DNA of 6,983 bases from an uncultured Campylobacter sp. (GTDB lineage: Bacteria > Campylobacterota > Campylobacteria > Campylobacterales > Campylobacteraceae), in the NCBI RefSeq assembly GCF_938045595.1, contig NZ_CALIBB010000036.1, positions 1 through 6,983 on the forward strand, written 5' to 3'. Positions 1 to 5,868 of this stretch are shown piece by piece; the first letter of the stretch is position 1, and every line of letters begins with the position of its first letter. The translations under genes and the position numbers were made by a program. The notes beneath the pieces are model-generated. The model did no database searches. It was not told the DNA's origin and worked only from the letters and a program-made list of their open reading frames with translations.

Positions 1-108
1 AACCTTTTTATAAAATTCTACGAAATCCGCGGCGGCTCGCACGCAAACGGCATCTGGCGCGAACAAAACCTGCGCAAGCGAAACGAACGAGAGCGGGATC
101 TGCGCTAA
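1..108 (+). CDS. possible 3' tail of an unidentified gene entering from the left edge
   Basis: Frame 1 is open from the window edge to a TAA at 106-108 and gives about 35 residues, containing the piece FYEIRGGSHANGIWREQ followed by a very basic, Arg/Glu-rich end. I recognise no family in it. A second plus-strand frame (frame 3) is also open from the edge to a TGA at 129-131, so the choice rests only on the more protein-like composition of frame 1. In C. jejuni, as I remember it, the gene beyond rnhA on this side is rnc on the minus strand; this fragment is on the opposite strand and does not look like RNase III. It may be a chance open frame. Confidence 0.25.
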   Translation, partial: NLFIKFYEIRGGSHANGIWREQNLRKRNERERDLR

Positions 109-168
109 ATTTGCACCAACGCGGCGAATGAAGCCCTCTGACGCCGATCTGCGGCGAATAAAATTTAA

Positions 169-328
169 ACGTAGCCCGCCAATTCTAACGCAAACCGCGT
201 CAAAGCTCGCTTGCCGCAAATGAAATCCTCGCCAAAAATAGACCCGTCGCGAATAGAGTCGTGCCAAAGCCTGCTCGCTGCTAACGAAATTTCCGCCAAA
301 GCTCGATTGCGTGAACAAATGCGCTAAA
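169..328. repeat. degenerate tandem array, period about 32 bp
   Basis: Comparing the stretch with itself by eye gives matches at shifts of 32, 64 and 96 bases. Positions 201-236 and 265-300 align without gaps at 27 of 36 bases; eight of the nine differences are transitions. Positions 186-214 and 282-310 (shift 96) align at 22 of 29. A further start of the word CAAAGCTCG lies at 297, 32 bases after 265. The unit beginning at 233 is much poorer (about 12 of 32), so one copy is nearly erased. There are no unique spacers, so this is not a CRISPR array. A period of 32 is not a multiple of three, which argues against a coding repeat. Confidence 0.45.
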
Positions 329-332
329 ACCG

Positions 333-361
333 GCTTCGGGCGATAAAATTTACGCCGAAGC
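333..361 (-). terminator. GC-rich hairpin downstream of rnhA, possible weak terminator
   Basis: GCTTCGG at 333-339 pairs with CCGAAGC at 355-361. With one bulged G the stem extends to nine pairs (333-342 with 353-361) around the ten-base loop ATAAAATTTA. Read on the minus strand, in the direction of rnhA transcription and about 75 bases past its stop, the stem is followed by CGGTTTTAG, a short T-run. That makes it a plausible but weak intrinsic terminator for the TPR-rnhA unit. On the plus strand there is no T-run after it. Confidence 0.35.
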
Positions 362-433
362 GGCTCTATGTGCAAAGCAAACGCGGGTAAATCTATGCTA
401 AATCCGCGCAACCGCGAGCTTCGCCATAGAATT

Positions 434-856
434 TCAGCCCTTTATCGCTTCTGCAGCCGCGCGAGCCATAGCGTCGCACTCCTCGTTTTGCGGATGACCC
501 GCATGCCCCTTGACCCACGAGGCCTTGATCTCGTGAGGCGCCGCCGCCGCAAGGTATCTGCGCCACAGATCCGCGTTTTTCTTGCCCTTAAAATCGGTAA
601 CGACCCACTTTGCGAGCCAGGAATTTATCGCCTTGACGACATACTCGCTATCGGTAAAAAGCTCGACGCGGCAGGGCTGCTTAAGCGCGCTAAGCCCCAT
701 TATAGCGGCGGTTAGCTCCATTTGATTATTCGTTGTCATCGCTTCTGCGCCGCTTGCCTTTTTTATCGCGTCGCCGTATTGCAGTATGTAAGCCCAGCCG
801 CCCGCTCCAGGGTTTCCGAGACAGCTGCCGTCGCTAAAAAGTTTGACCGATTTCAC
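434..856 (-). CDS. rnhA: ribonuclease HI
   Basis: This cytoplasmic enzyme cuts the RNA strand of RNA-DNA hybrids, removing primers and R-loops. The 140-residue product has the whole RNase H fold signature. SDGSCLGNPG at 8-17 carries the first catalytic Asp (D9). TTNNQMELTA at 41-50 carries E47. FTDSEY at 67-72 carries D69. WVKGHAGHPQNEECDAMA has the mobile His (H118) and the last catalytic Asp (D128), so the full D-E-D-D set is present. The basic handle region (about 80-102, WLAKWVVTDFKGKK) is shorter than in E. coli, in line with a length of 140 against about 155. The start is GTG at 856, supported by GGAG at 864-867 with a 7-base spacer. The first 23 bases overlap the end of the upstream TPR gene in another frame, so the two are very probably co-transcribed and translationally coupled. 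Confidence 0.96.
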   Translation of the reverse strand: MKSVKLFSDGSCLGNPGAGGWAYILQYGDAIKKASGAEAMTTNNQMELTAAIMGLSALKQPCRVELFTDSEYVVKAINSWLAKWVVTDFKGKKNADLWRRYLAAAAPHEIKASWVKGHAGHPQNEECDAMARAAAEAIKG

Positions 857-1859
857 CGGTTTTCTCCGAAATTTGCGCTCTGATCTCCATGCTGCCTAGC
901 TCGTAGCAGACCGGGCAGCGGTGCGAAAAAAGCCCCACCGAGCTTTTGCACTTCGCGCAGGTGTAGCTAAAGCTAAGCCCGGCGTCCTCAAAGCCCGCGT
1001 CTTTCATAGCCATAAGCGCGTTGATCTCAAAAATTTTACTCGCGCTCTGCGGCTTTTGATCGCTTTTTCCGAGCGCGTAAAAAAGCGCGTTGTACTCCGC
1101 ATCCTGCGTATTTACCGCCGCAGGGAAATCATAGATCAGATCGATCGCCTGCTCGATCGGCGGGAAGCGGTCAAAGCCCTCCATAGGCTCTTTGTTTTTG
1201 ATAAAAAGCTCCATGCAGAACCGCCCCGCGCCTTTGAAGTTTAGCTTTGAAATTTTAGCGATCTTCTTGTTAAACGGCGTATTGGCATCGTTTGCGATGA
1301 TCTGGGCGCGCTCGAACTGGCTTTGAGCATATACTTCGGCGTCCTGTTCGCGCAGCGCGTCAAGCACCTCAAGCGCCTCATTAAAGCGCTTCAGCCGCTC
1401 ATAAATCACCGTAAGATGCGTAAGAGCCTCTTTGTTTCTGGGGCGCAGCTTCAGCGCCTGCAAAAACACCTCTTCGGCGCGCCCTAAAAAGCCCGCTTTG
1501 AAATATACGATACCGAGATTGGTGAGGATAAACTCCCTCTGCACGCCGCCGCTAGCCTTACTTAGCGCGATTAGATAAATTTCTATCGCGCGCTCGAAGT
1601 CGCCGCTTTTGACGAAAGAGCTAGCCAAAATTCCAAGCGTCGGGATATCAATTTGCGGGCTTGCCAAAAGCGCTCTGTGCTCCGAACTAAGCGCGTCTAG
1701 AGTGTCAAATTTTTTGATGAAATTCTCTAGGCTCTGCCTCTCGTTTTTTTTAGAAAAAACTCCCCAAATATAGCTTAGAATCGACACTAGCAAAATTATG
1801 CTTATCAGCATGATAAGCCCGAAAATCGGGTCGCGATCGTCTAAGAAAAAATTACCCAA
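834..1859 (-). CDS. membrane-anchored TPR protein with C-terminal zinc ribbon (LapB-like layout)
   Basis: The frame is open back to a TTG at 1889, but I place the start at the TTG at 1859. It has GAGG at 1866-1869 with a 6-base spacer, whereas the 1889 codon overlaps the likely -10 box. This gives 341 residues. Residues about 11-35 (from PIFGLIMLISIILL) form one membrane helix following a short N-terminus. The soluble part holds at least three TPR units at about 72-99, 108-140 and 143-169 (for example LTNLGIVYFKAGFLGRAEEV). The C-terminus is a rubredoxin-like metal ribbon with C301, C304, C315 and C318 (CAKC and CPVC). An N-terminal anchor, TPRs and a C-terminal rubredoxin domain are the layout of LapB/YciM, the E. 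coli adaptor for LpxC turnover. Similarity of function is only inferred, since the same layout could serve another scaffold role. I recall the positional counterpart in C. jejuni as an uncharacterised Cj1637c. The gene is first in the unit with rnhA. Confidence 0.85.
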   Translation of the reverse strand: MGNFFLDDRDPIFGLIMLISIILLVSILSYIWGVFSKKNERQSLENFIKKFDTLDALSSEHRALLASPQIDIPTLGILASSFVKSGDFERAIEIYLIALSKASGGVQREFILTNLGIVYFKAGFLGRAEEVFLQALKLRPRNKEALTHLTVIYERLKRFNEALEVLDALREQDAEVYAQSQFERAQIIANDANTPFNKKIAKISKLNFKGAGRFCMELFIKNKEPMEGFDRFPPIEQAIDLIYDFPAAVNTQDAEYNALFYALGKSDQKPQSASKIFEINALMAMKDAGFEDAGLSFSYTCAKCKSSVGLFSHRCPVCYELGSMEIRAQISEKTGEIGQTF

Positions 1860-1865
1860 ATCAAA

Positions 1866-1869
1866 CCTC
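1866..1869 (-). promoter_or_regulatory. Shine-Dalgarno site that fixes the TPR gene start
   Basis: Read on the minus strand this is GAGG, then six bases (TTTGAT), then the TTG at 1859. No comparable site lies before the upstream in-frame TTG at 1889. The site therefore decides for the shorter product that begins just before the sequence FFLDDRDPIFGL. Confidence 0.7.
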
Positions 1870-1888
1870 GTCGCAAAAATAAAGGGCA

Positions 1889-1894
1889 ATTATA
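1889..1894 (-). promoter_or_regulatory. -10 box for the TPR-rnhA unit
   Basis: On the minus strand the sequence reads TTTGCTATAAT, a perfect TATAAT with a TTTG just before it, as in the known housekeeping promoters of Campylobacter (TATAAT with a T-rich stretch and G upstream, and a poorly conserved -35). Transcription would start near 1882, giving a leader of roughly 23 bases that contains the GAGG site and ends at the TTG at 1859. Confidence 0.65.
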
Positions 1895-1906
1895 GCAAAG
1901 TGCGGG

Positions 1907-1912
1907 TATAAT
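1907..1912 (+). promoter_or_regulatory. -10 box for dnaG, probably giving a leaderless message
   Basis: A perfect TATAAT ends seven bases before the dnaG ATG at 1920, so the usual start point (six to eight bases past the box) falls on or next to the A of the ATG. There is no Shine-Dalgarno sequence between box and start (only TTCGCTT). The box lies 12 bases from the opposing TATAAT at 1889-1894, so the upstream contact region of each promoter covers the other. Confidence 0.6.
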
Positions 1913-1919
1913 TTCGCTT

Positions 1920-4079
1920 ATGATTAAAAACGAAAGCATAGAAAATCTGCTGGCCACCGTAGATATCGTAGACGTCGTAGAAAAATATGTCCCGCTTAAG
2001 CGCAGCGGCGCAAATTTCGTGGGTGTCTGCCCATTTCACGACGATTCGCACCCGAGCATGAGCGTGAGTTCCAAGCTTGGAATTTTTCACTGTTTTTCGT
2101 GCAAGGCTGGCGGCAACGCGATTAAATTTATCCAAGATTACGAAAAGATAAGTTTTCCAGAAGCGGTCGAAAAGCTTGCGGGGATGTATAATTTCGCGCT
2201 GCAATACACCGGCGCCAAGGTGCAGGAGCGCAGCGAAGAGAAGAAGGTGCTTGGGATTTTAAACGCCTACTACCAAAGCTGCCTTTATCAAAATCCTACC
2301 GCCGTAAAATACCTGCACGATCGCGGCCTAAGCGATCAAAGCATTCGCAAATTCGGCCTTGGCTACGCTGGAGCTAGCGCGCAGACGATCAGAGTTTTGC
2401 AAAACGAAGAAATTCCGCCGCAAGACGCGCTAAATGCGGGCGCGGTGAAGCAAAACGAGCGCGGGCTTTATGCTAGCTTCATCGAGCGCATCACCTTTCC
2501 GATCTACAACCACGCAAGCAAGCTCGTGGGCTTCGGCGGCCGCACGATAAGCGATAACCCGGCTAAATACGTCAATTCGCCGCAGTGCGCGCTGTTTGAT
2601 AAATCTAAAATTTTCTACGCATTCGACCTTGCGAAAAAAAGCGCGATCGCTAAAAAAACCCTCATCATCACCGAGGGCTACATGGACGTCATCATGCTGC
2701 ATCAAGCGGGCATCGACAACGCCGTAGCGGTGCTCGGCACGGCGCTGACGCCCGCTCATCTGCCGCTTATAAAGCGCGCGGAGCTTAACGTCGTGCTTAG
2801 CTTCGACGGCGACGCCGCGGGCATCAATGCGGCGATAAAATCGGCGCGGCTTTTGTGTCTGAACAAGATCGACTCAAGCGTCGCTATAATCGGCGGCGGT
2901 GCCGATCCCGCGGATATGATTGCGGCCGGCAAGGTGCGCGAGCTAGAGCAAATTTATGCTAGCGGTATGGAGAGCGGGGAGTTTCTGATCCGAAGAATCG
3001 CTAAAAAATACGACCTCGCTCGCCCCGTGCAAAAAGAAGCGGCGCTAAATGAGATTAAAGAATTTACCGCAGCGCTCGGTCCCGTGCTTGCCGAGTCCTA
3101 TCAGAGTTTAGTGGCGCAAATTTTAAACGTCTCGCCCGGCTCGTTTAATCTCTCTAGCGGCGGTAAAAATTTCGGCGCGGGCTTTGAGGGGCAAAATTTT
3201 AACGAGAGCGGGAGCTTCGGCTCTCGCGATTTCGGCTCTTACGAAGGGCACGGCGCAGACGGCGGGGGCGGTGCGAGCGGGGGTTTAAACGGCGGAAATT
3301 TTGTTCGCGAGCAAAACACGACGCGCTACGAAAGCTCCGCACCGCCTGCGGTTTCGGCAAGGCTCGGGCGCTCGCTACCGCGTCGTAAGGAGATCGCAGA
3401 GCTTCAGATCATAAAATCGATGCTGCTCGATGGCGAGATGGCGGAGCTTGGACTCGGCTGCTTAGAGCGGCGCGATTTTCGCATGCACGGCGATATTTTC
3501 GAGGCGTTTTTGGCTTTCGCTCGCAGCGGCGGAAATTTTAAAAATTTCATCATGGGCGAGGGCGGTAATGCGAATGGTAGCGCTTTCGAAAATTTTACTG
3601 CGGGCGGCGCGGGAGAAAATTTTAACCGGGGCGAGAGCGTAAATTTAAAAAGCGGCGAGAGCTCTAGCGAGCAAAATTTTAGCGGGCAGGGCTCTACAGG
3701 CGCCATAAATTTAAAAGGCTCCGCGCAGCAGGGCGCAAACGGCGGCGAGAAGCAAGAGGGTGCAAATAACGGCGAGAAGCAAGAAGTAAACAACGTCGCA
3801 AAGCAAGGCGAGAGGGAAGCCGCAGCTCAAAATGTTCAAAGCGCTCAAAGTGTCCAAAATATTCAAAACGCCGAAAGCGAAGCCTGCGAAAATCTGCGCG
3901 CGCTTGCGCTGGATGATGAAATTTTGCCGATCGGCGGCGCGGCGCTTTTTAACGACGCGTGCAAAATTTTACGCCGCAACGCCCTGCAAGATCTGATGCA
4001 AAAGCTCAAAAACTCCGACGCGCCCGACAAGATCGAGCGGATCTTGGAGTATCAAAAAAAGATCAATCAACTCAAGTAA
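1920..4079 (+). CDS. dnaG: DNA primase with two low-complexity inserts
   Basis: DnaG makes the short RNA primers for DNA replication in complex with the DnaB helicase. The N-terminal zinc domain shows C37, H40, C58 and C61 (CPFH and CFSC). The RNA-polymerase core has GFGGR at 204-208 and KYVNSPQ at 216-222. The TOPRIM metal site is TEGYMDV at 251-257 (E252) and SFDGDAAG at 294-301 (D296, D298), so all key residues are kept. The protein is 719 residues against about 580-605 in E. coli and C. jejuni. The excess lies in residues about 408-484 (Gly/Asn/Phe-rich, between core and C-terminal domain) and about 534-655 (Gly/Ser/Asn/Gln/Glu-rich), the latter interrupting the helicase-binding domain, which resumes near 655 and ends with KIERILEYQKKINQLK. 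The ATG at 1920 gives the expected Campylobacter N-terminus (IKNESIENL). The gene is divergent from the TPR unit and leads the PP-loop gene by 9 bp. Confidence 0.97.
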   Translation: MIKNESIENLLATVDIVDVVEKYVPLKRSGANFVGVCPFHDDSHPSMSVSSKLGIFHCFSCKAGGNAIKFIQDYEKISFPEAVEKLAGMYNFALQYTGAKVQERSEEKKVLGILNAYYQSCLYQNPTAVKYLHDRGLSDQSIRKFGLGYAGASAQTIRVLQNEEIPPQDALNAGAVKQNERGLYASFIERITFPIYNHASKLVGFGGRTISDNPAKYVNSPQCALFDKSKIFYAFDLAKKSAIAKKTLIITEGYMDVIMLHQAGIDNAVAVLGTALTPAHLPLIKRAELNVVLSFDGDAAGINAAIKSARLLCLNKIDSSVAIIGGGADPADMIAAGKVRELEQIYASGMESGEFLIRRIAKKYDLARPVQKEAALNEIKEFTAALGPVLAESYQSLVAQILNVSPGSFNLSSGGKNFGAGFEGQNFNESGSFGSRDFGSYEGHGADGGGGASGGLNGGNFVREQNTTRYESSAPPAVSARLGRSLPRRKEIAELQIIKSMLLDGEMAELGLGCLERRDFRMHGDIFEAFLAFARSGGNFKNFIMGEGGNANGSAFENFTAGGAGENFNRGESVNLKSGESSSEQNFSGQGSTGAINLKGSAQQGANGGEKQEGANNGEKQEVNNVAKQGEREAAAQNVQSAQSVQNIQNAESEACENLRALALDDEILPIGGAALFNDACKILRRNALQDLMQKLKNSDAPDKIERILEYQKKINQLK
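3735..3815 (+). repeat. in-frame 27-bp tandem repeat inside dnaG insert 2
   Basis: Units 3735-3761 and 3762-3788 agree at 21 of 27 bases and encode ANGGEKQEG and ANNGEKQEV. A more worn third unit (3789-3815) encodes NNVAKQGER. Because 27 is nine codons, unit gain or loss keeps the frame. It lies in the second low-complexity insert of the primase. Confidence 0.7.
3828..3872 (+). repeat. 9-bp repeat encoding Q-x-x triplets in dnaG insert 2
   Basis: Five consecutive nine-base units each begin with CAA: CAAAATGTT, CAAAGCGCT, CAAAGTGTC, CAAAATATT and CAAAACGCC. They encode QNV-QSA-QSV-QNI-QNA (residues 637-651), a short Gln-spaced helix-like or disordered run just before the primase C-terminal domain resumes. 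Confidence 0.7.
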
Positions 4080-4083
4080 AGGA
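4078..4083 (+). promoter_or_regulatory. Shine-Dalgarno site overlapping the dnaG stop
   Basis: AAAGGA begins inside the dnaG TAA (4077-4079) and is followed by a 5-base spacer and the ATG at 4089. This ties translation of the PP-loop gene to that of dnaG and shows the two form one operon. Confidence 0.75.
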
Positions 4084-4088
4084 ACGAA

Positions 4089-5072
4089 ATGAAGGCATTG
4101 GCGCTCTTTAGCGGCGGGCTTGACTCCATGCTCGCGGTCAAACTCATCGTCTCGCAAGGCATCGAGGTGCTCGCGCTGAATATGGATATCGGATTTAGCG
4201 GCAAGGACGACAAGAGCGAGATCATGCGCCGCAGAGCCGCAGCCGCGGGAGCGGATTTTAAAAGCGTCGATATCAGAAGCGAATATCTGCGGCAGGTGCT
4301 TTTCGAGCCCAAATACGGCTACGGCAAGCACTTCAACCCCTGCATCGACTGCCACGGATATATGTTTAAGACCGCGCTTGCGATGCTGCAAAGCGAAGAG
4401 GCGAGCTTCATCATCACGGGCGAGGTGCTCGGACAGCGCCCGATGAGCCAGCGCGCGCAGGCTCTAGCTCAGGTCGGCGGGCTTAGCGGCGATGAGGAGG
4501 GGCTGATCCTGCGTCCGTTGTGCGCGAAGCTGCTGCCGCCCACGACGCCCGAGATCAAGGGCTGGGTCGATAGGGGCGCGCTGCTTGACATCAGCGGGCG
4601 CGGGCGGGCTAGGCAGATGCAGCTGGCGGCGGAGTTCGGCTTTGAGGATTACGAAACGCCCGCAGGAGGCTGTCTGCTGACCGTGCAGAGCTTCAGCGAG
4701 CGGATCAAGGATGCGGTAAAATTTGAAAAGATCGAAACGCCCGCGGACGCTGAAATTTTAAAATTCGGACGCCATCTGCGCCTGCCTGAGGGTGCCAAGC
4801 TCATAATCGGGCGGGATGAGAGCGATAACAAAAAGCTTGCCGCAGTGCAAAATCCTAAATTTAGTGAGATAAAATTTAAAGACGACGTTGTGGGTGCGCT
4901 AAGCCTGCTAAGCAGGGGCGCGAGCGAGGCGGATAGAGAGCTTGCGGCGAGGCTGGCGCTGACCTACGCCAAAACGGACGCCGCGCGCCGCTACGCCCTG
5001 CTCATAGAGGGCAGCGAGCTGAGCGTAAGCCCCTTTGAGAGCAAGGATGCTGCGCGCGAGTATTTTGTGTAA
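4089..5072 (+). CDS. PP-loop ATPase of the tRNA-thiolation type with NFACT-R-like C-terminus
   Basis: This is a cytoplasmic protein of 327 residues. SGGLDS at 8-13 is the PP-loop that binds ATP and adenylates a substrate, as in MnmA, ThiI and TtuA. HFNPCIDCHGYMF at 81-93 gives the C85-C88 pair, and ITGEVLGQRPMSQR follows at 109-122. PAGGCLLT at 191-198 supplies a third Cys, C195, in the position where MnmA-type enzymes have their second catalytic Cys. A CxxC pair plus one distant Cys is also how several tRNA thiolases hold a [4Fe-4S] cluster. Residues about 222-310 (FGRHLRLPEGAKLIIGRDES) resemble the NFACT-R RNA-binding module, which is known to occur fused to PP-loop proteins. The likely job is sulfur transfer to a tRNA base, but the exact base is unknown. 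It is not canonical MnmA. It is close in kind to the C. jejuni ATP-binding protein I remember as Cj1633. Confidence 0.88.
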   Translation: MKALALFSGGLDSMLAVKLIVSQGIEVLALNMDIGFSGKDDKSEIMRRRAAAAGADFKSVDIRSEYLRQVLFEPKYGYGKHFNPCIDCHGYMFKTALAMLQSEEASFIITGEVLGQRPMSQRAQALAQVGGLSGDEEGLILRPLCAKLLPPTTPEIKGWVDRGALLDISGRGRARQMQLAAEFGFEDYETPAGGCLLTVQSFSERIKDAVKFEKIETPADAEILKFGRHLRLPEGAKLIIGRDESDNKKLAAVQNPKFSEIKFKDDVVGALSLLSRGASEADRELAARLALTYAKTDAARRYALLIEGSELSVSPFESKDAAREYFV

Positions 5073-5302
5073 AATCTAAACCGCCTCAAGGTTGTATTTA
5101 ATAGACATAAAAACGATACATAAGCGCAAGAAGCTGCGATAGCAGATACAAGAATAAAATTTAAAACGGCGGCGTCTGAAAAACGAGCCGAAAAAGCGGG
5201 CGCCGCGAACTAAATTCGGCTATCGCAAGAGCCAAATAGGCATAAATTTAAAAGTGCAAGCCGTTAAATTTAAAAACGAAAGCGAGCAAATTTTACAAAT
5301 TT

Positions 5303-5308
5303 AAGGAG
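5303..5308 (+). promoter_or_regulatory. strong Shine-Dalgarno site of the interrupted gene
   Basis: AAGGAG followed by a 5-base spacer (CGTTT) precedes the ATG at 5314. The 240 bases between the PP-loop gene and this site hold no gene. They carry four AAATTT blocks in the last 75 bases and no clear promoter or terminator. The good site supports 5314, rather than the GTG at 5458, as the original start. Confidence 0.7.
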
Positions 5309-5313
5309 CGTTT

Positions 5314-5868
5314 ATGGAGTATTTCAAACCGTTTTTCGTAAAGATCCCAGGCCGCGCCAGAGAGGGCGACCACACGAGCGCGCACGAGTAGATCATCGCT
5401 CCGCTACTGCAAAACGCGCTCGCCGCCTACGTCTATAACGGGCGCAAAGATAGTATCGTGGGGGCTTTCGGTAGCGTGGAGCACCCGTTAAATTTGAGCG
5501 AGTTTAGTTTTCTCGTGCGCGAGCGGGGTAAATTTCGCCTCGATCTAGCGCGCGAATGCGTAAACGGCGCCGAGATCTTTTGGAGCGCTTGCAGTTTTAG
5601 GCGCGGCTCGGTCGTTGTTTTGCTTGATGGCGAGTTTGATCCGGCGCCTATTTTGCGCCACTGCGCCGAGATAAGCATAGACGAGACGCCAAATATGGGC
5701 AACAGCCCAGCGGCGACCAAGCTTGCCAAGCGCGCGATGAGCGAGGGGCGGATCGCCGTGCTTTTTAGCGCATCAAATGGGATAGAGTGGATGGATATCT
5801 ACGCTCCTGAGGCGGTGCAGGATAAAATTTTAAAACTTGCGGATGAGATAAACGGGGATGAAATTTAA
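5314..5868 (+). pseudogene. unrecognised gene broken by one in-frame TAG at codon 26
   Basis: From the ATG at 5314 the frame reads MEYFKPFFVKIPGRAREG and on to a TAG at 5389-5391, then continues without another stop to the TAA at 5866-5868. The full product would be about 184 residues. The reading after the stop is clearly protein-like (IIAPLLQNALAAYVYNG, EHPLNLSEFSFLVRERGK, FWSACSFRRGSVVVLLDGE, ASNGIEWMDIYAPEA). I see no signal peptide, membrane helix or known catalytic motif: it looks like a small cytoplasmic alpha/beta protein. One C-to-T change from a CAG codon would explain the stop. In-frame restart codons such as GTG at 5458 have no ribosome site before them, so a truncated product is unlikely. 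The alternatives are readthrough of the TAG or a sequencing error. I do not recognise the family; a role as an immunity-type accessory protein is only a guess. Confidence 0.7.

Larger units (their letters stand above)
109..433. other. non-coding stretch left of rnhA
   Basis: No frame here carries a convincing gene. The stretch is mixed-composition DNA with recurring words (GCCAAA, CAAAGCTCG, GCGGCGAAT, ATAAAATTTA). It contains a degenerate tandem array with a period near 32 bp (about 169-328) and a GC-rich hairpin (333-361), both listed separately. It separates the 3' end of rnhA from whatever enters at the left edge, and looks like degenerated repeat DNA rather than a regulatory leader. Confidence 0.6.

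Noticed and set aside
169..328. CRISPR array
   Set aside because: The period is about 32 bp with no conserved repeat and no unique spacers between units, and there are no cas genes in the window.
368..715. Plus-strand open frame of 115 codons over rnhA
   Set aside because: It lies opposite the clear rnhA gene, has Arg-rich nonsense composition and no ribosome site; a mirror frame of a GC-rich gene.
3404..3793. Minus-strand open frame rich in Pro, Ser, Phe and Cys opposite dnaG insert 2
   Set aside because: It is the antisense reading of the low-complexity insert; its repeats follow from the sense-strand repeats and it has no start signal.
4089..5072. Canonical MnmA (tRNA-specific 2-thiouridylase)
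   Set aside because: The PP-loop is shared, but the CIDC pair, the GQRPMSQR stretch and the NFACT-R-like tail do not match MnmA, so no mnmA symbol is given.
5169..5206. Inverted repeat GCGGCG (5169-5174) with CGCCGC (5201-5206)
   Set aside because: Only six pairs around a 26-base loop and no T-run; not convincing as a terminator for the dnaG operon.
5458..5868. Independent gene starting at the GTG at 5458
   Set aside because: No ribosome site before it, while the same frame continues back past one TAG to an ATG with a perfect AAGGAG at the right distance.
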